Shown: positions 1-5,791 of the stretch, in pieces | Numbering within the stretch: the first letter of the stretch is position 1 | How the letters are laid out: each line of letters starts with the position of its first letter | Assembly: GCA_021156385.1 (NCBI GenBank) | Contig: JAJNDL010000107.1 | Span: 1-5,989 of the forward strand | DNA from: Moraxellaceae bacterium | GTDB lineage: Bacteria > Pseudomonadota > Gammaproteobacteria > Pseudomonadales > Moraxellaceae | Direction of reading: 5' to 3' | DNA length: 5,989 nucleotides | Made by a program: the position numbers and the translations under genes | Notes under the pieces: generated by a model | Told to the model about the DNA's origin: nothing | Database searches by the model: none | What the model saw: only the letters and a program-made list of their open reading frames with translations

Positions 1-2048
1 GATGCCTCGGCCACCATGACTTCGTCGAAGCGCTGGTCACCTTCCACCAGCAGCAGCCGCACCGGGGGCTGGTCGGCCGGCCAGGAGGCGCGGGGACGCG
101 ACCTCGCCATCGGTGTCATCCTGACCTGGGCCCGGAAGATCGAGCCGAAGCCCGGTTCGCTTTCGACCATCAGGTCGCCACCCATGAGCTGGCAAAGCTC
201 GCGGCTGATGCTGAGCCCGAGCCCGGTGCCGCGGTACCGGGTGCTATCGGGAGCGACCTGCATGAAGCTGTCGAATATCTGTTCGCGCTGTTCGCGGGCA
301 ATGCCGATGCCGGTATCGCATACGGCGATGGTGAGCAGCACGGCCCCGTTCTGCAGGGTGGAGTTCACCCGGACTTCAATGCCGCCGCGCAGCGTGAACT
401 TCACCGCATTGGACAGCAGGTTGATGATTACCTGGCGCAGCCGCTGCACGTCGCCGATCATCTCAGTCGGCACTTCCGGGGCGATGGAGCAAAGCAAGGT
501 CAGCTGCTGCTTGTAGATGCGAGCCTTGAACAGGTCCAGGCACTCTTCCAGGAGGGTGTCGAAATCGAGTGGCGCCAGCTCCAGCTCCATGCGGCCTGCC
601 TCCATGCGGGCATGGTCGAGCACGTCGTCGATGACCTCCAGCACGGCCTGTCCGGAGGCTTCCATCGTCATCAGGATGCGGCTCTGCTCGGTGTTCAGGC
701 CGGTGGTCTTGAGCAGCTCGGCCATGCCCAGCACCCCGTTCATGGGGGTACGCAGCTCATGGCTGACCATCGCCAGGAACTTGCTCCTTGCCTCCGTCTG
801 GGCCTGCACCACAAGGGCTTCTTCGCGACGACTGGCCTCGGCCTCGCGGCGCCGCCGCAGTTGCAGGCCCAAGCCGAGCAGGAGCAGGATCGCCCAGCCC
901 ACCAGGCTGGTCCGTACGAACGGCACCAGATGGTCCTGCCACGGAAGGACAGCCAATGCAGCCAGCAGGATCAGCACGGCATTCAGCAGGAAAATGCTCC
1001 AGGCCGCTATGAAATAGGTCGCCACCCTCTGCGCGGCCGGCAGTGCGCGTACGCCCAGATACAGTACCCAGCCGCTGACCGCTACGCCCAAAGCCAGCAT
1101 CAGCAACGACCCGTAAGACGGCCCCAGGGGAAACAGCGCCACGGTACAAACGATGCTGGCACCGATGAACCACCGCGTTCCACGGCGCGGCGCCGCCGAA
1201 GGTGAGCCCCAGAGATAACGCAAGGCAAAACGCAGGTAGAGGAAATCGGCCAAGGCCAGGCTGAGCGGCAGAAGGAAGTTCTGCCAGACGCTCGTCACCG
1301 GCATGAACTGGAAGGCGAATCCGTCGAAGCAGAACAGCGAGGCCGCGGTCGCCAGGACCGTGAACGCATAATAGAAAAAGATTTTTTCCCGTGAGCTCAG
1401 GTACAGGAACAGGCTGTATGCCACCAGGAGCCCAAGGGCCCCGTAAAAAACCCCCTGCCAGAATTGCGCACGAGTCAATCCGCTCCAGAAGGCCGCCGTC
1501 GTTTGCACGCGAGCAGGAAATACGATGAGGCTGGTGGACTCCAGCCGCACATAATACTGGCGCGTGGATTCTGCAGGGACGCTGAACGGCAGTGCCAGCC
1601 GGTGTGTCTTCAACGGACGCGCGGACCAAGGCTCGTTGTCACCTGTGGCACTGCGTTGGAAGCCGCCACGACCATCCGGCTCATACAGCACAACATGGTC
1701 CAGCAGCGGGAAGTTCAGCAAAAAAACGCGATGGTCTGGGCTCTTGCCGGGATTGTGCAATGTAAAGCGGAACCAGTAGGCCGCCCCAGGGTCGAAGCCC
1801 CAGTTGCCATGGCGCGGCACCGGCACAAAGTCCGCCGCCGCCATGTTCGGCCCAGGAGTCTGGGTTCGCCTCTCGGTATCGCGCCAGAACTCTACTCGTC
1901 CCATCAGTGGCTGGTCGTCTGACTGCAGCGTGATGCTCTCTTTTCCTGGCAGCGGCGCCGCCAGGGCCCCAAGGCTGCCCACTCCCGACAGGATCAGGAC
2001 AGCGAGCAGCCAATGGCGGAAAACACTGATACAAAGCATCCTTAGCAT
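1..2048 (-). CDS. 7TMR-DISM membrane sensor histidine kinase, probably hybrid (C-terminus cut by window edge)
   Basis: An uninterrupted minus-strand frame encodes at least 682 residues and is open at the left edge. Numbering from the ATG at 2048: residues 1-30 form a signal peptide or first membrane segment with an ALA-AP cleavage-like site. Residues about 35-185 match the periplasmic 7TMR-DISMED2 fold (YWFRFTLHNP, then NFPLLDHVVLYEPDG). Residues about 195-390 are a run of hydrophobic helices opening with QGVFYGALGLL, typical of the 7TMR-DISM 7TM domain. A charged linker (RRRREAEA) follows. The HisKA H-box SHELRTPMNG carries phospho-acceptor His430, and the HATPase_c domain shows the N-box NLLSNAVKF (543-551), DTGIG (578-582) and GTGLG (607-611), so the kinase core looks intact. 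After the ATPase domain, VRLLLVEGDQ near 662-672 resembles the first strand of a receiver domain, suggesting a hybrid kinase. Such kinases autophosphorylate in response to a periplasmic ligand; the ligand here is unknown. Start choice: AGGA lies 6 nt before ATG 2048. In-frame ATGs at 2054, 2075 and 2120 are alternatives, and the one at 2120 has GGAG 9 nt upstream, but 2048 gives the cleanest signal peptide. Confidence 0.93.
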   Translation of the reverse strand, partial: MLRMLCISVFRHWLLAVLILSGVGSLGALAAPLPGKESITLQSDDQPLMGRVEFWRDTERRTQTPGPNMAAADFVPVPRHGNWGFDPGAAYWFRFTLHNPGKSPDHRVFLLNFPLLDHVVLYEPDGRGGFQRSATGDNEPWSARPLKTHRLALPFSVPAESTRQYYVRLESTSLIVFPARVQTTAAFWSGLTRAQFWQGVFYGALGLLVAYSLFLYLSSREKIFFYYAFTVLATAASLFCFDGFAFQFMPVTSVWQNFLLPLSLALADFLYLRFALRYLWGSPSAAPRRGTRWFIGASIVCTVALFPLGPSYGSLLMLALGVAVSGWVLYLGVRALPAAQRVATYFIAAWSIFLLNAVLILLAALAVLPWQDHLVPFVRTSLVGWAILLLLGLGLQLRRRREAEASRREEALVVQAQTEARSKFLAMVSHELRTPMNGVLGMAELLKTTGLNTEQSRILMTMEASGQAVLEVIDDVLDHARMEAGRMELELAPLDFDTLLEECLDLFKARIYKQQLTLLCSIAPEVPTEMIGDVQRLRQVIINLLSNAVKFTLRGGIEVRVNSTLQNGAVLLTIAVCDTGIGIAREQREQIFDSFMQVAPDSTRYRGTGLGLSISRELCQLMGGDLMVESEPGFGSIFRAQVRMTPMARSRPRASWPADQPPVRLLLVEGDQRFDEVMVAEA

Positions 2049-2277
2049 GACCATTCCTGGGCCCGGCAAGTCCATTCCGGGCGGCAGCAGAATTGCCCCG
2101 CCGTCGCCGGGGTTGCTCATGATAACCGTCTCCGGCAGTTTTCGTTCATGACAACACTCTGCCCACAGTCGGGTCCTTCTCATTTCCAGGGGCGGTTGCT
2201 AGGATTGCCGGGCTTTAGCCTGTTCGAGCCATCCGGCCCGCCAAGCCAGTCTAGAAGAAGTACACCACGGATTGCTC
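2049..2277. other. Divergent intergenic region between kinase and GGDEF genes
   Basis: About 230 bases separate the two divergent starts and must contain the promoters for both. I found no convincing sigma-70 pair on either strand. A TATCAT on the minus strand (2119-2124) is the best -10-like hexamer for the kinase, but it lacks a well-placed -35. Part of this region (2049-2120) would be coding if the kinase used its most upstream ATG. I saw no RNA gene or operator palindrome that I would defend. Confidence 0.5.
2055..2058 (-). promoter_or_regulatory. Shine-Dalgarno AGGA favouring the 2048 start of the histidine kinase
   Basis: On the minus strand AGGA sits 6 nt before the ATG at 2048 and directly abuts the ATG at 2054, so it can serve only the former well. 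A competing GGAG at 2130-2133 lies 9 nt before an in-frame ATG at 2120. That start would add 24 residues rich in Gly and Pro ahead of the signal peptide, which is unusual for an exported N-terminus. Confidence 0.45.
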
Positions 2278-3351
2278 ATGAGTTCCCTGCTTCCTGAAAA
2301 CATACAGCCCGTAGCTCCCGAACAGTTCCACGAGATGCACCAGCCTCAGTGGCACCTCGCCCTGCGCATCGTTCTGGCAGTGCTCACCCTGGTATATGCC
2401 TATTTCGTTCCCGCCAAGCTGGTGCTGGTGACATATGTCGTCTTCACCCTTGGCATCACGCTTTACGCCGCAGCCCAATCGCTGCTGTGCCTGTCCGTTA
2501 TCTTCAACCGTGCCGGCCCGGTTCTTCTGCATGCAATCACCGTCGTTGACGTGATCGGTGCACTGTTCGTACTCATCAACGATCCGGCACCAATCCCCCC
2601 CACGCTGATGCTGACCGGCATTGCACTTGCGCTTGCAGTTGCTCAGCACCGACAACGCTCCTACACCATTGTGTTTGCAACCGTGGTGGTTCTGGCCACC
2701 GCCACCCTGGTGGCCCGGCAGCATTTCCTGCACCGCGGTTACGACATCTATTTCTTTGCCCTTGCTCTCTTTGCCCTGCTTTATGCATGCGCCACGCTGA
2801 TTCTCTCGGCCCATGCCGAGGGCCTGCGCCTGCGTGCCGCCAGGGTCACTGAAACCGACCCGATCACTGGGCTTGGAAACCGCTGGACATTCTACGAGGC
2901 AGCCAAGTACTTGCTTCCCTACCACCAGCGCAACATGACGCCCATGGTAGTGATGTTTGCCGAGATCGAAATAGCCAAACGCAAAGGCAAGCGGATCAGC
3001 AAGACCGTCAATCAGTATCTGCTCAAGCAGTTTGCCAGCATCGTCGACCGCCGCCTGCGTGGCTGCGATATTGCGGTCCACTATGGCGGCAACGAATTCG
3101 CCTTCCTACTCGTCGATACCACCACCAAAGATGCCGAAAGCATTGCATTCGACATCCAGCAGCAGTTCGACACCTGGGCCAAGCAAAAGGACCTTTCCTC
3201 CTACGTGCATATTGGCATGTCAGTGGTACCCAACCGGCCAGTGGCCCTGGACCAGATTCTTATCAATATCAATGCCGCCCTTTACCGTGCCCGTCAGTAC
3301 AAAAAGGGAGTCTCCGGGGCTGTCTTCGCCGACCCCGAACAGGCCCGCTGA
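2278..3351 (+). CDS. Membrane protein with degenerate GGDEF domain (probable c-di-GMP-binding rather than synthesising)
   Basis: The protein has 357 residues. Residues 1-25 are polar, and six hydrophobic helices follow at about 27-45, 48-75, 82-101, 107-122, 129-146 and 156-178, forming an inner-membrane sensory half. The cytoplasmic GGDEF domain begins with DPITGLGNR (194-202) and ends with INAALYRARQYKKG, matching the family's ADxALYxAK tail. Active diguanylate cyclases join two GTP into c-di-GMP, but here the key positions have drifted. The signature is GGNEF (270-274). The metal Asp of the DxD-like strand is Glu229, and the FKxxND element reads AKRKGK, losing the guanine-contacting Asn. 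In contrast RxxD (Arg261-Asp264), five residues before the signature as in the allosteric I-site, is kept. I infer a c-di-GMP receptor or regulator, as known for PelD-type degenerate domains. The ATG at 2278 is chosen; a TTG two codons earlier (2272) is possible, and neither has a strong ribosome site. It is divergent from the kinase. Confidence 0.9.
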   Translation: MSSLLPENIQPVAPEQFHEMHQPQWHLALRIVLAVLTLVYAYFVPAKLVLVTYVVFTLGITLYAAAQSLLCLSVIFNRAGPVLLHAITVVDVIGALFVLINDPAPIPPTLMLTGIALALAVAQHRQRSYTIVFATVVVLATATLVARQHFLHRGYDIYFFALALFALLYACATLILSAHAEGLRLRAARVTETDPITGLGNRWTFYEAAKYLLPYHQRNMTPMVVMFAEIEIAKRKGKRISKTVNQYLLKQFASIVDRRLRGCDIAVHYGGNEFAFLLVDTTTKDAESIAFDIQQQFDTWAKQKDLSSYVHIGMSVVPNRPVALDQILININAALYRARQYKKGVSGAVFADPEQAR

Positions 3352-3587
3352 TCACCCCTGTCGAATACCGGGATTCCTCCGCCAGGGCCCGGCTTTTCTA
3401 GCCTTCCTGAAGCGCTGGAAGTGTCAAACAAAAGTGATGCAAACCCGAAATCCCGATGCTAATATCTGCGCCGCCGATTAGTTGGATGCTAGGTAAGCTG
3501 CGCGTTTTACGGGCATGGAAATGCCCAACTGGCGCTGGTGATGCATTTAGCATAGTCGTCAAACACGCAACCCCTGAGAGAGACATC
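3352..3587. other. Intergenic region upstream of the lipoprotein gene
   Basis: This 236-base spacer holds no ORF I would defend. It contains an AT-rich -10-like TAATAT (3460-3465) with only a poor -35 (ATGCAA, 3437-3442, 17-nt gap), and a hairpin at 3511-3526. If transcription starts just after the -10-like box, the lipoprotein mRNA leader would be roughly 115 nt, long for so small a gene. The promoter call is weak. Confidence 0.4.
3511..3526 (+). other. Short hairpin with GNRA tetraloop in the lipoprotein leader
   Basis: GGGCAT (3511-3516) and ATGCCC (3521-3526) are perfectly complementary and enclose GGAA, a GNRA-class tetraloop that stabilises RNA hairpins. No T-tract follows (AACTGG instead), so it is not an intrinsic terminator. 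It could be an mRNA-stabilising or protein-binding leader element, or chance. It lies about 60 nt upstream of the lipoprotein start. Confidence 0.4.
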
Positions 3588-3848
3588 ATGCAAATCAAGA
3601 AGATCGCCGTTTCTGCTGCTATCGCTGCTGCTCTGGCCCTGGCTGCCTGTGCCAAGAAGGAAGAAGCTGCTCCCGCCGAAGCCGCTCCCGCTGCTGAAGC
3701 TGCCGCTCCTGCCGCCGAAGCTCCTGCTGCTGAAGCTGCCGCCCCGGCTGCTGATGCCGCTGCTCCGGCCGCTGACGCTGCTGCCCCGGCCGCTGACGCT
3801 GCCGCCCCGGCCGCTGACGCTGCCCCGGCTGCTGCTCCGGCCAAGTAA
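3588..3848 (+). CDS. Small alanine/proline-rich repeat lipoprotein
   Basis: The product has 86 residues. The N-terminus MQIKKIAVSAAIAAALALAAC is a signal peptide with a basic n-region, an Ala-rich core and an LAAC lipobox. Cys21 would be the lipidated first residue of a mature chain of about 66 residues. The +2 residue is Ala rather than Asp, which by the classical rule favours outer-membrane sorting. The mature chain contains only Ala, Pro, Glu, Asp and Lys after the Cys. It starts CAKKEE, has irregular AEAAPAA units, then near-perfect seven-residue ADAAAPA repeats, and ends in Lys. No enzyme or binding domain is visible. A Pro/Ala rod is a plausible periplasmic spacer or envelope tether, but that is inference. 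The ATG at 3588 is preferred because a GAGAGAGA purine stretch precedes it by 4 nt and the signal peptide begins exactly there; an in-frame upstream ATG at 3456 would bury the signal. It is closed by its own terminator and so is probably monocistronic. I recognise no named gene. Confidence 0.85.
   Translation: MQIKKIAVSAAIAAALALAACAKKEEAAPAEAAPAAEAAAPAAEAPAAEAAAPAADAAAPAADAAAPAADAAAPAADAAPAAAPAK
3729..3827 (+). repeat. 21-nt in-frame tandem repeats in the lipoprotein gene
   Basis: Four 21-nt units (3729-3749, 3750-3770, 3771-3791, 3792-3812), followed by a partial fifth, encode (A)(E/D)AAAPA. The units at 3771 and 3792 differ at only one wobble base. The period is a multiple of three, so gain or loss of a unit would change protein length without a frameshift. 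Confidence 0.85.
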
Positions 3849-3852
3849 TCAG

Positions 3853-3864
3853 ACCCTTAAGGGT
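3853..3864. repeat. 12-bp perfect palindrome just after the lipoprotein stop codon
   Basis: ACCCTTAAGGGT is self-complementary and begins 4 nt after the TAA. Its two halves are also complementary to the outer arms of the terminator that follows, so alternative pairings are possible. It could be an mRNA 3' element or a protein-binding site; nothing further is visible. Confidence 0.5.
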
Positions 3865-3870
3865 TTGATG

Positions 3871-3898
3871 AAAAAAGGGTGCTTCGGCACCCTTTTTT
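3871..3898 (+). terminator. Rho-independent terminator of the lipoprotein gene
   Basis: The stem GGGTGC / GCACCC closes a TTCG tetraloop (UUCG class, very stable). A6 precedes the stem and T6 follows it, so A:U pairs can extend the helix. It lies 22 nt after the stop codon. The A-tract on the other side would also allow termination from the opposite strand. Confidence 0.93.
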
Positions 3899-3934
3899 AT
3901 TGCCTCTCACCAGTCCATCCGAAGCGAGAATCCC

Positions 3935-4438
3935 ATGTCCTCTTGCCCCTGTAGTTCCGGAAGGGAGTTTTCGGAGTGTTGTGCCCCCATCCTGGATGAC
4001 AGCTGCCCCGCCCTCACCGCGGAAGCCCTGATGCGCGCCCGCTATAGCGCTTATGTCACGAGGAATATCGGCTTCCTGATGAACTCGACCCTGCCGTCCG
4101 GTCGCCACGACAGCAATCCTGAAGCCATGCAGGCATGGGCCGAGCAGTCAGAATGGGAAGGACTGGAGGTTGTCGCGACAAGCAAGGGGGGTAGTGACGA
4201 CAGCCAAGGTGAGGTGGAGTTTATTGCACGTTACAAGCTTCAGGGCACCACACATCTTCACCATGAGAAATCGCAGTTCCAGAAGAAGGACGGGCGGTGG
4301 TACTTCAAGGATGGCAGGGTCGTCTACAGCGGACCCGCTGAAAAGCCGGCACCTGTCGTCAATGCGGCAAAGATCAGCCGGAACGACCCCTGCCCCTGCG
4401 GCAGTGGCAAGAAGTTCAAGAAGTGCTGCGGAAGCTGA
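3935..4438 (+). CDS. ychJ: YchJ family (UPF0225) protein with SEC-C zinc motif at both ends
   Basis: The product has 167 residues, the normal size for YchJ. An N-terminal SEC-C motif [13 protein letters not shown] supplies Cys4, Cys6, Cys15 and Cys16. The middle NTF2-like part is recognisable from [11 protein letters not shown] (about 31-41), the [10 protein letters not shown] strand and [15 protein letters not shown]. The C-terminal SEC-C motif [17 protein letters not shown] supplies Cys153, Cys155, Cys164 and Cys165, with the same spacing as the SecB-binding zinc tail of SecA. Each motif probably binds one zinc ion. The cellular role of YchJ is not established; interaction with secretion or chaperone machinery is only suggested by motif similarity. 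It is cytosolic, with no signal peptide or membrane helix. The ATG at 3935 places the first Cys motif at the extreme N-terminus, as expected for the family, with a weak purine leader (AAGCGAGA). Only 36 nt separate it from the preceding terminator, leaving little room for a private promoter. Confidence 0.95.
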   Translation: MSSCPCSSGREFSECCAPILDDSCPALTAEALMRARYSAYVTRNIGFLMNSTLPSGRHDSNPEAMQAWAEQSEWEGLEVVATSKGGSDDSQGEVEFIARYKLQGTTHLHHEKSQFQKKDGRWYFKDGRVVYSGPAEKPAPVVNAAKISRNDPCPCGSGKKFKKCCGS

Positions 4439-4460
4439 GCACCCTGTGAGACCTGCATTC

Positions 4461-4490
4461 TGGAACAGGCGTCCGACATCCCGATATAAT
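4461..4490 (+). promoter_or_regulatory. Probable sigma-70 promoter of the thiolase gene
   Basis: A perfect -10 hexamer TATAAT lies at 4485-4490. The best -35 is weak (TGGAAC, 4461-4466, 18-nt gap). Transcription would begin near 4497, giving a leader of about 45 nt before the ATG at 4543. An in-frame ATG at 4489 overlaps the -10 box and therefore cannot be the translation start of this transcript. Confidence 0.6.
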
Positions 4491-4542
4491 GCCGCCCCGG
4501 TCCAGTACCGCGCCAATATCCACTCGAATTGCGAGAGAAGTC

Positions 4543-5694
4543 ATGAGCACTGATTCCGTCGTCATCGTCAATGGCGCCCGCACCCCCATGGGTGGATTCC
4601 AGGGAGCCCTGAGTCCCGTCACTGCCCCGGAACTAGGCGCCGTTGCAATCCGCGAAGCCGTGAGTCGCGCTGGCCTGAAGCCGGAAGATATCCAGGAAGT
4701 CATCATGGGCTGTGTGCTGCCGGCCGGCCTCAAGCAGGGTCCTGCCCGGCAGGCCGCCCTGGATGCCGGCCTGCCGGCGGCTACCGGCTGCACGACCATC
4801 AACAAGCTTTGTGGATCAGGGATGAAGGCCACCATGCTGGCCCACGATCTGATCAAGGCCGGCACCAACGACATCATGGTCGCTGGCGGCATGGAATCCA
4901 TGAGTAATGCCCCTTACGTGCTTCCCAAGGCACGAGCCGGCTATCGCATGGGTCACGGCGAGATCAAGGACCACATGTTCCTGGATGGCCTCGAGGACGC
5001 TAAAACAGGTCGCCTGATGGGTTCGTTTGCCCAGGAAATGGCGGACAAGCTGGGCCTGACCCGCGCCGACATGGACAGCTTTGCCGTGGATTCCCTCAAG
5101 CGCGCCCAAGCTGCCATCGCCAATGGCAACTTCAAGGCTGAGATCGTTCCGGTTCCGGTGCAGACTCGCAAGGGCGAAGTGCTGGTCGATACCGACGAGC
5201 AGCCCGGCAATGCCAGCCTCGATAAGATTCCCACCCTGAAGCCCGCTTTCGCCAAAGACGGAACCATCACTGCCGCCAATGCCAGTTCCATCTCCGACGG
5301 AGCCTCGGCCCTGGTCCTGATGCGTGAATCAGAGGCCCGGGCTCGCGGCCTGACGCCACTGGCACGTATCGTCGGTCACTCGACCCAGTCGCAGCATCCC
5401 AGCGAATTCACCATCGCTCCGGTCGGCGCACTCAGCAACCTGTTTGCCAAGACCGGCTGGAAGGCGGAAGAAATCGATCTGTACGAGATCAATGAAGCCT
5501 TCGCCATGGTGACGATGGCTGCCATGCAGAAGCACAACATCCCGCACGACAAGGTGAATGTGTACGGCGGCGCCTGTGCGCTTGGCCACCCGGTGGGCTC
5601 CACGGGCTCCCGCATCATCAGCGCAACGGCAGGAAGGGCGTGGCAGCACTTTGCATCGGCGGTGGGGAAGCCACGGCGATGGCCATCGAGTTGA
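4543..5694 (+). pseudogene. Acetyl-CoA C-acetyltransferase (thiolase) with frameshifted C-terminus
   Basis: This is a thiolase of the acetoacetyl-CoA-forming class, which condenses two acetyl-CoA; such enzymes serve polyhydroxybutyrate synthesis, ketone-body use or fatty-acid breakdown, and no neighbour here says which. The nucleophile Cys90 lies in KLCGSGMKA, the oxyanion-hole motif NEAFA at 317-321, and catalytic His349 in GGACALGHPVG. After Arg357-Ile-Ile the frame departs from the family and ends with the unrelated tail SATAGRAWQHF... at 5694, giving 383 residues. The missing ending is present in another frame: from 5622 one reads RNGRKGVAALCIGGGEATA and onward, with the second catalytic Cys at 5652-5654 and a TGA at 5697-5699. 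Joining the two parts needs 9 further residues for the usual length of about 393, so 25 nt appear lost around 5619-5622. The product as read lacks the CxGGG base and should be inactive. A sequencing or assembly error is the main alternative. The start at ATG 4543 has a purine-rich leader (GAGAGAAG) and matches the family N-terminus. Confidence 0.88.
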
Positions 5695-5699
5695 TTTGA
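5622..5699 (+). other. Out-of-frame remnant encoding the true thiolase C-terminus
   Basis: Read in frame from CGC at 5622, this stretch gives RNGRKGVAALC, then IGGGEATAMAIELI and TGA. That is the conserved thiolase C-terminal motif with its catalytic Cys (TGC 5652-5654). It lies in a different frame from the upstream coding region, which is what shows the gene to be disrupted at this spot. Confidence 0.85.
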
Positions 5700-5709
5700 T
5701 CCTGAGCGT

Positions 5710-5744
5710 AAAAAAAGAGGCCGCAATTGCGGCCTCTTTTTTTT
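5710..5744. terminator. Bidirectional Rho-independent terminator between converging genes
   Basis: An 8-bp perfect stem GAGGCCGC (5717-5724) / GCGGCCTC (5729-5736) encloses AATT. It is flanked by A7 on the left and T8 on the right, so each strand sees a GC-rich hairpin followed by a U-run. It sits 11 nt past the original thiolase TGA and serves the thiolase gene on plus and the converging gene on minus. Confidence 0.95.
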
Positions 5745-5791
5745 GATCACTGAAATTCGTTAACGCATCTGCAAGTGATGTCGTGCGTCTC

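Noticed and set aside
16..1205. Plus-strand open frames opposite the kinase
   Set aside because: They are Ser/Arg-rich shadow translations of a GC-rich coding region, with no domains, and are opposite well-supported kinase motifs.
757..1629. Minus-strand open frame of 290 codons inside the kinase region
   Set aside because: It is in a different frame from the kinase, whose DISM helices, H-box and ATPase motifs run continuously through the same bases. The product is Arg/Pro/Gly-rich without domains.
1681..2034. Second minus-strand open frame over the kinase N-terminus
   Set aside because: It is out of frame with the signal peptide and DISMED2 sequence encoded there and has no family features.
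2251..3081. Long minus-strand open frame (276 codons) opposite the GGDEF gene
   Set aside because: Its product shows no recognisable domain and is rich in Gly, Gln and His, as expected from antisense reading. The plus strand here encodes clear membrane helices and a GGDEF fold.
3368..3396. Possible terminator after the GGDEF gene
   Set aside because: CCGGG and CCCGG can pair over a 15-nt loop and are followed by only four T. The stem is too short and the loop too long to call.
3352..3587. c-di-GMP riboswitch, considered because of the neighbouring GGDEF gene
   Set aside because: I could not find the conserved GEMM core sequence or its two-helix layout; only a single short hairpin is present.
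3398..3844. Minus-strand Ala/Gly/Ser-rich open frame over the lipoprotein repeats
   Set aside because: It is the reverse reading of the 21-nt repeats, stays open only because of the repeat, and has no credible start region.
4423..4445. GTGCT...AGCAC inverted repeat at the end of ychJ
   Set aside because: It has only five base pairs, overlaps coding sequence constrained by the SEC-C motif, and lacks a T-tract.
4489..4542. Upstream in-frame ATG extending the thiolase by 18 residues
   Set aside because: The ATG overlaps the TATAAT box, the extra residues are not part of the family, and the ATG at 4543 has the expected N-terminus and a purine-rich leader.
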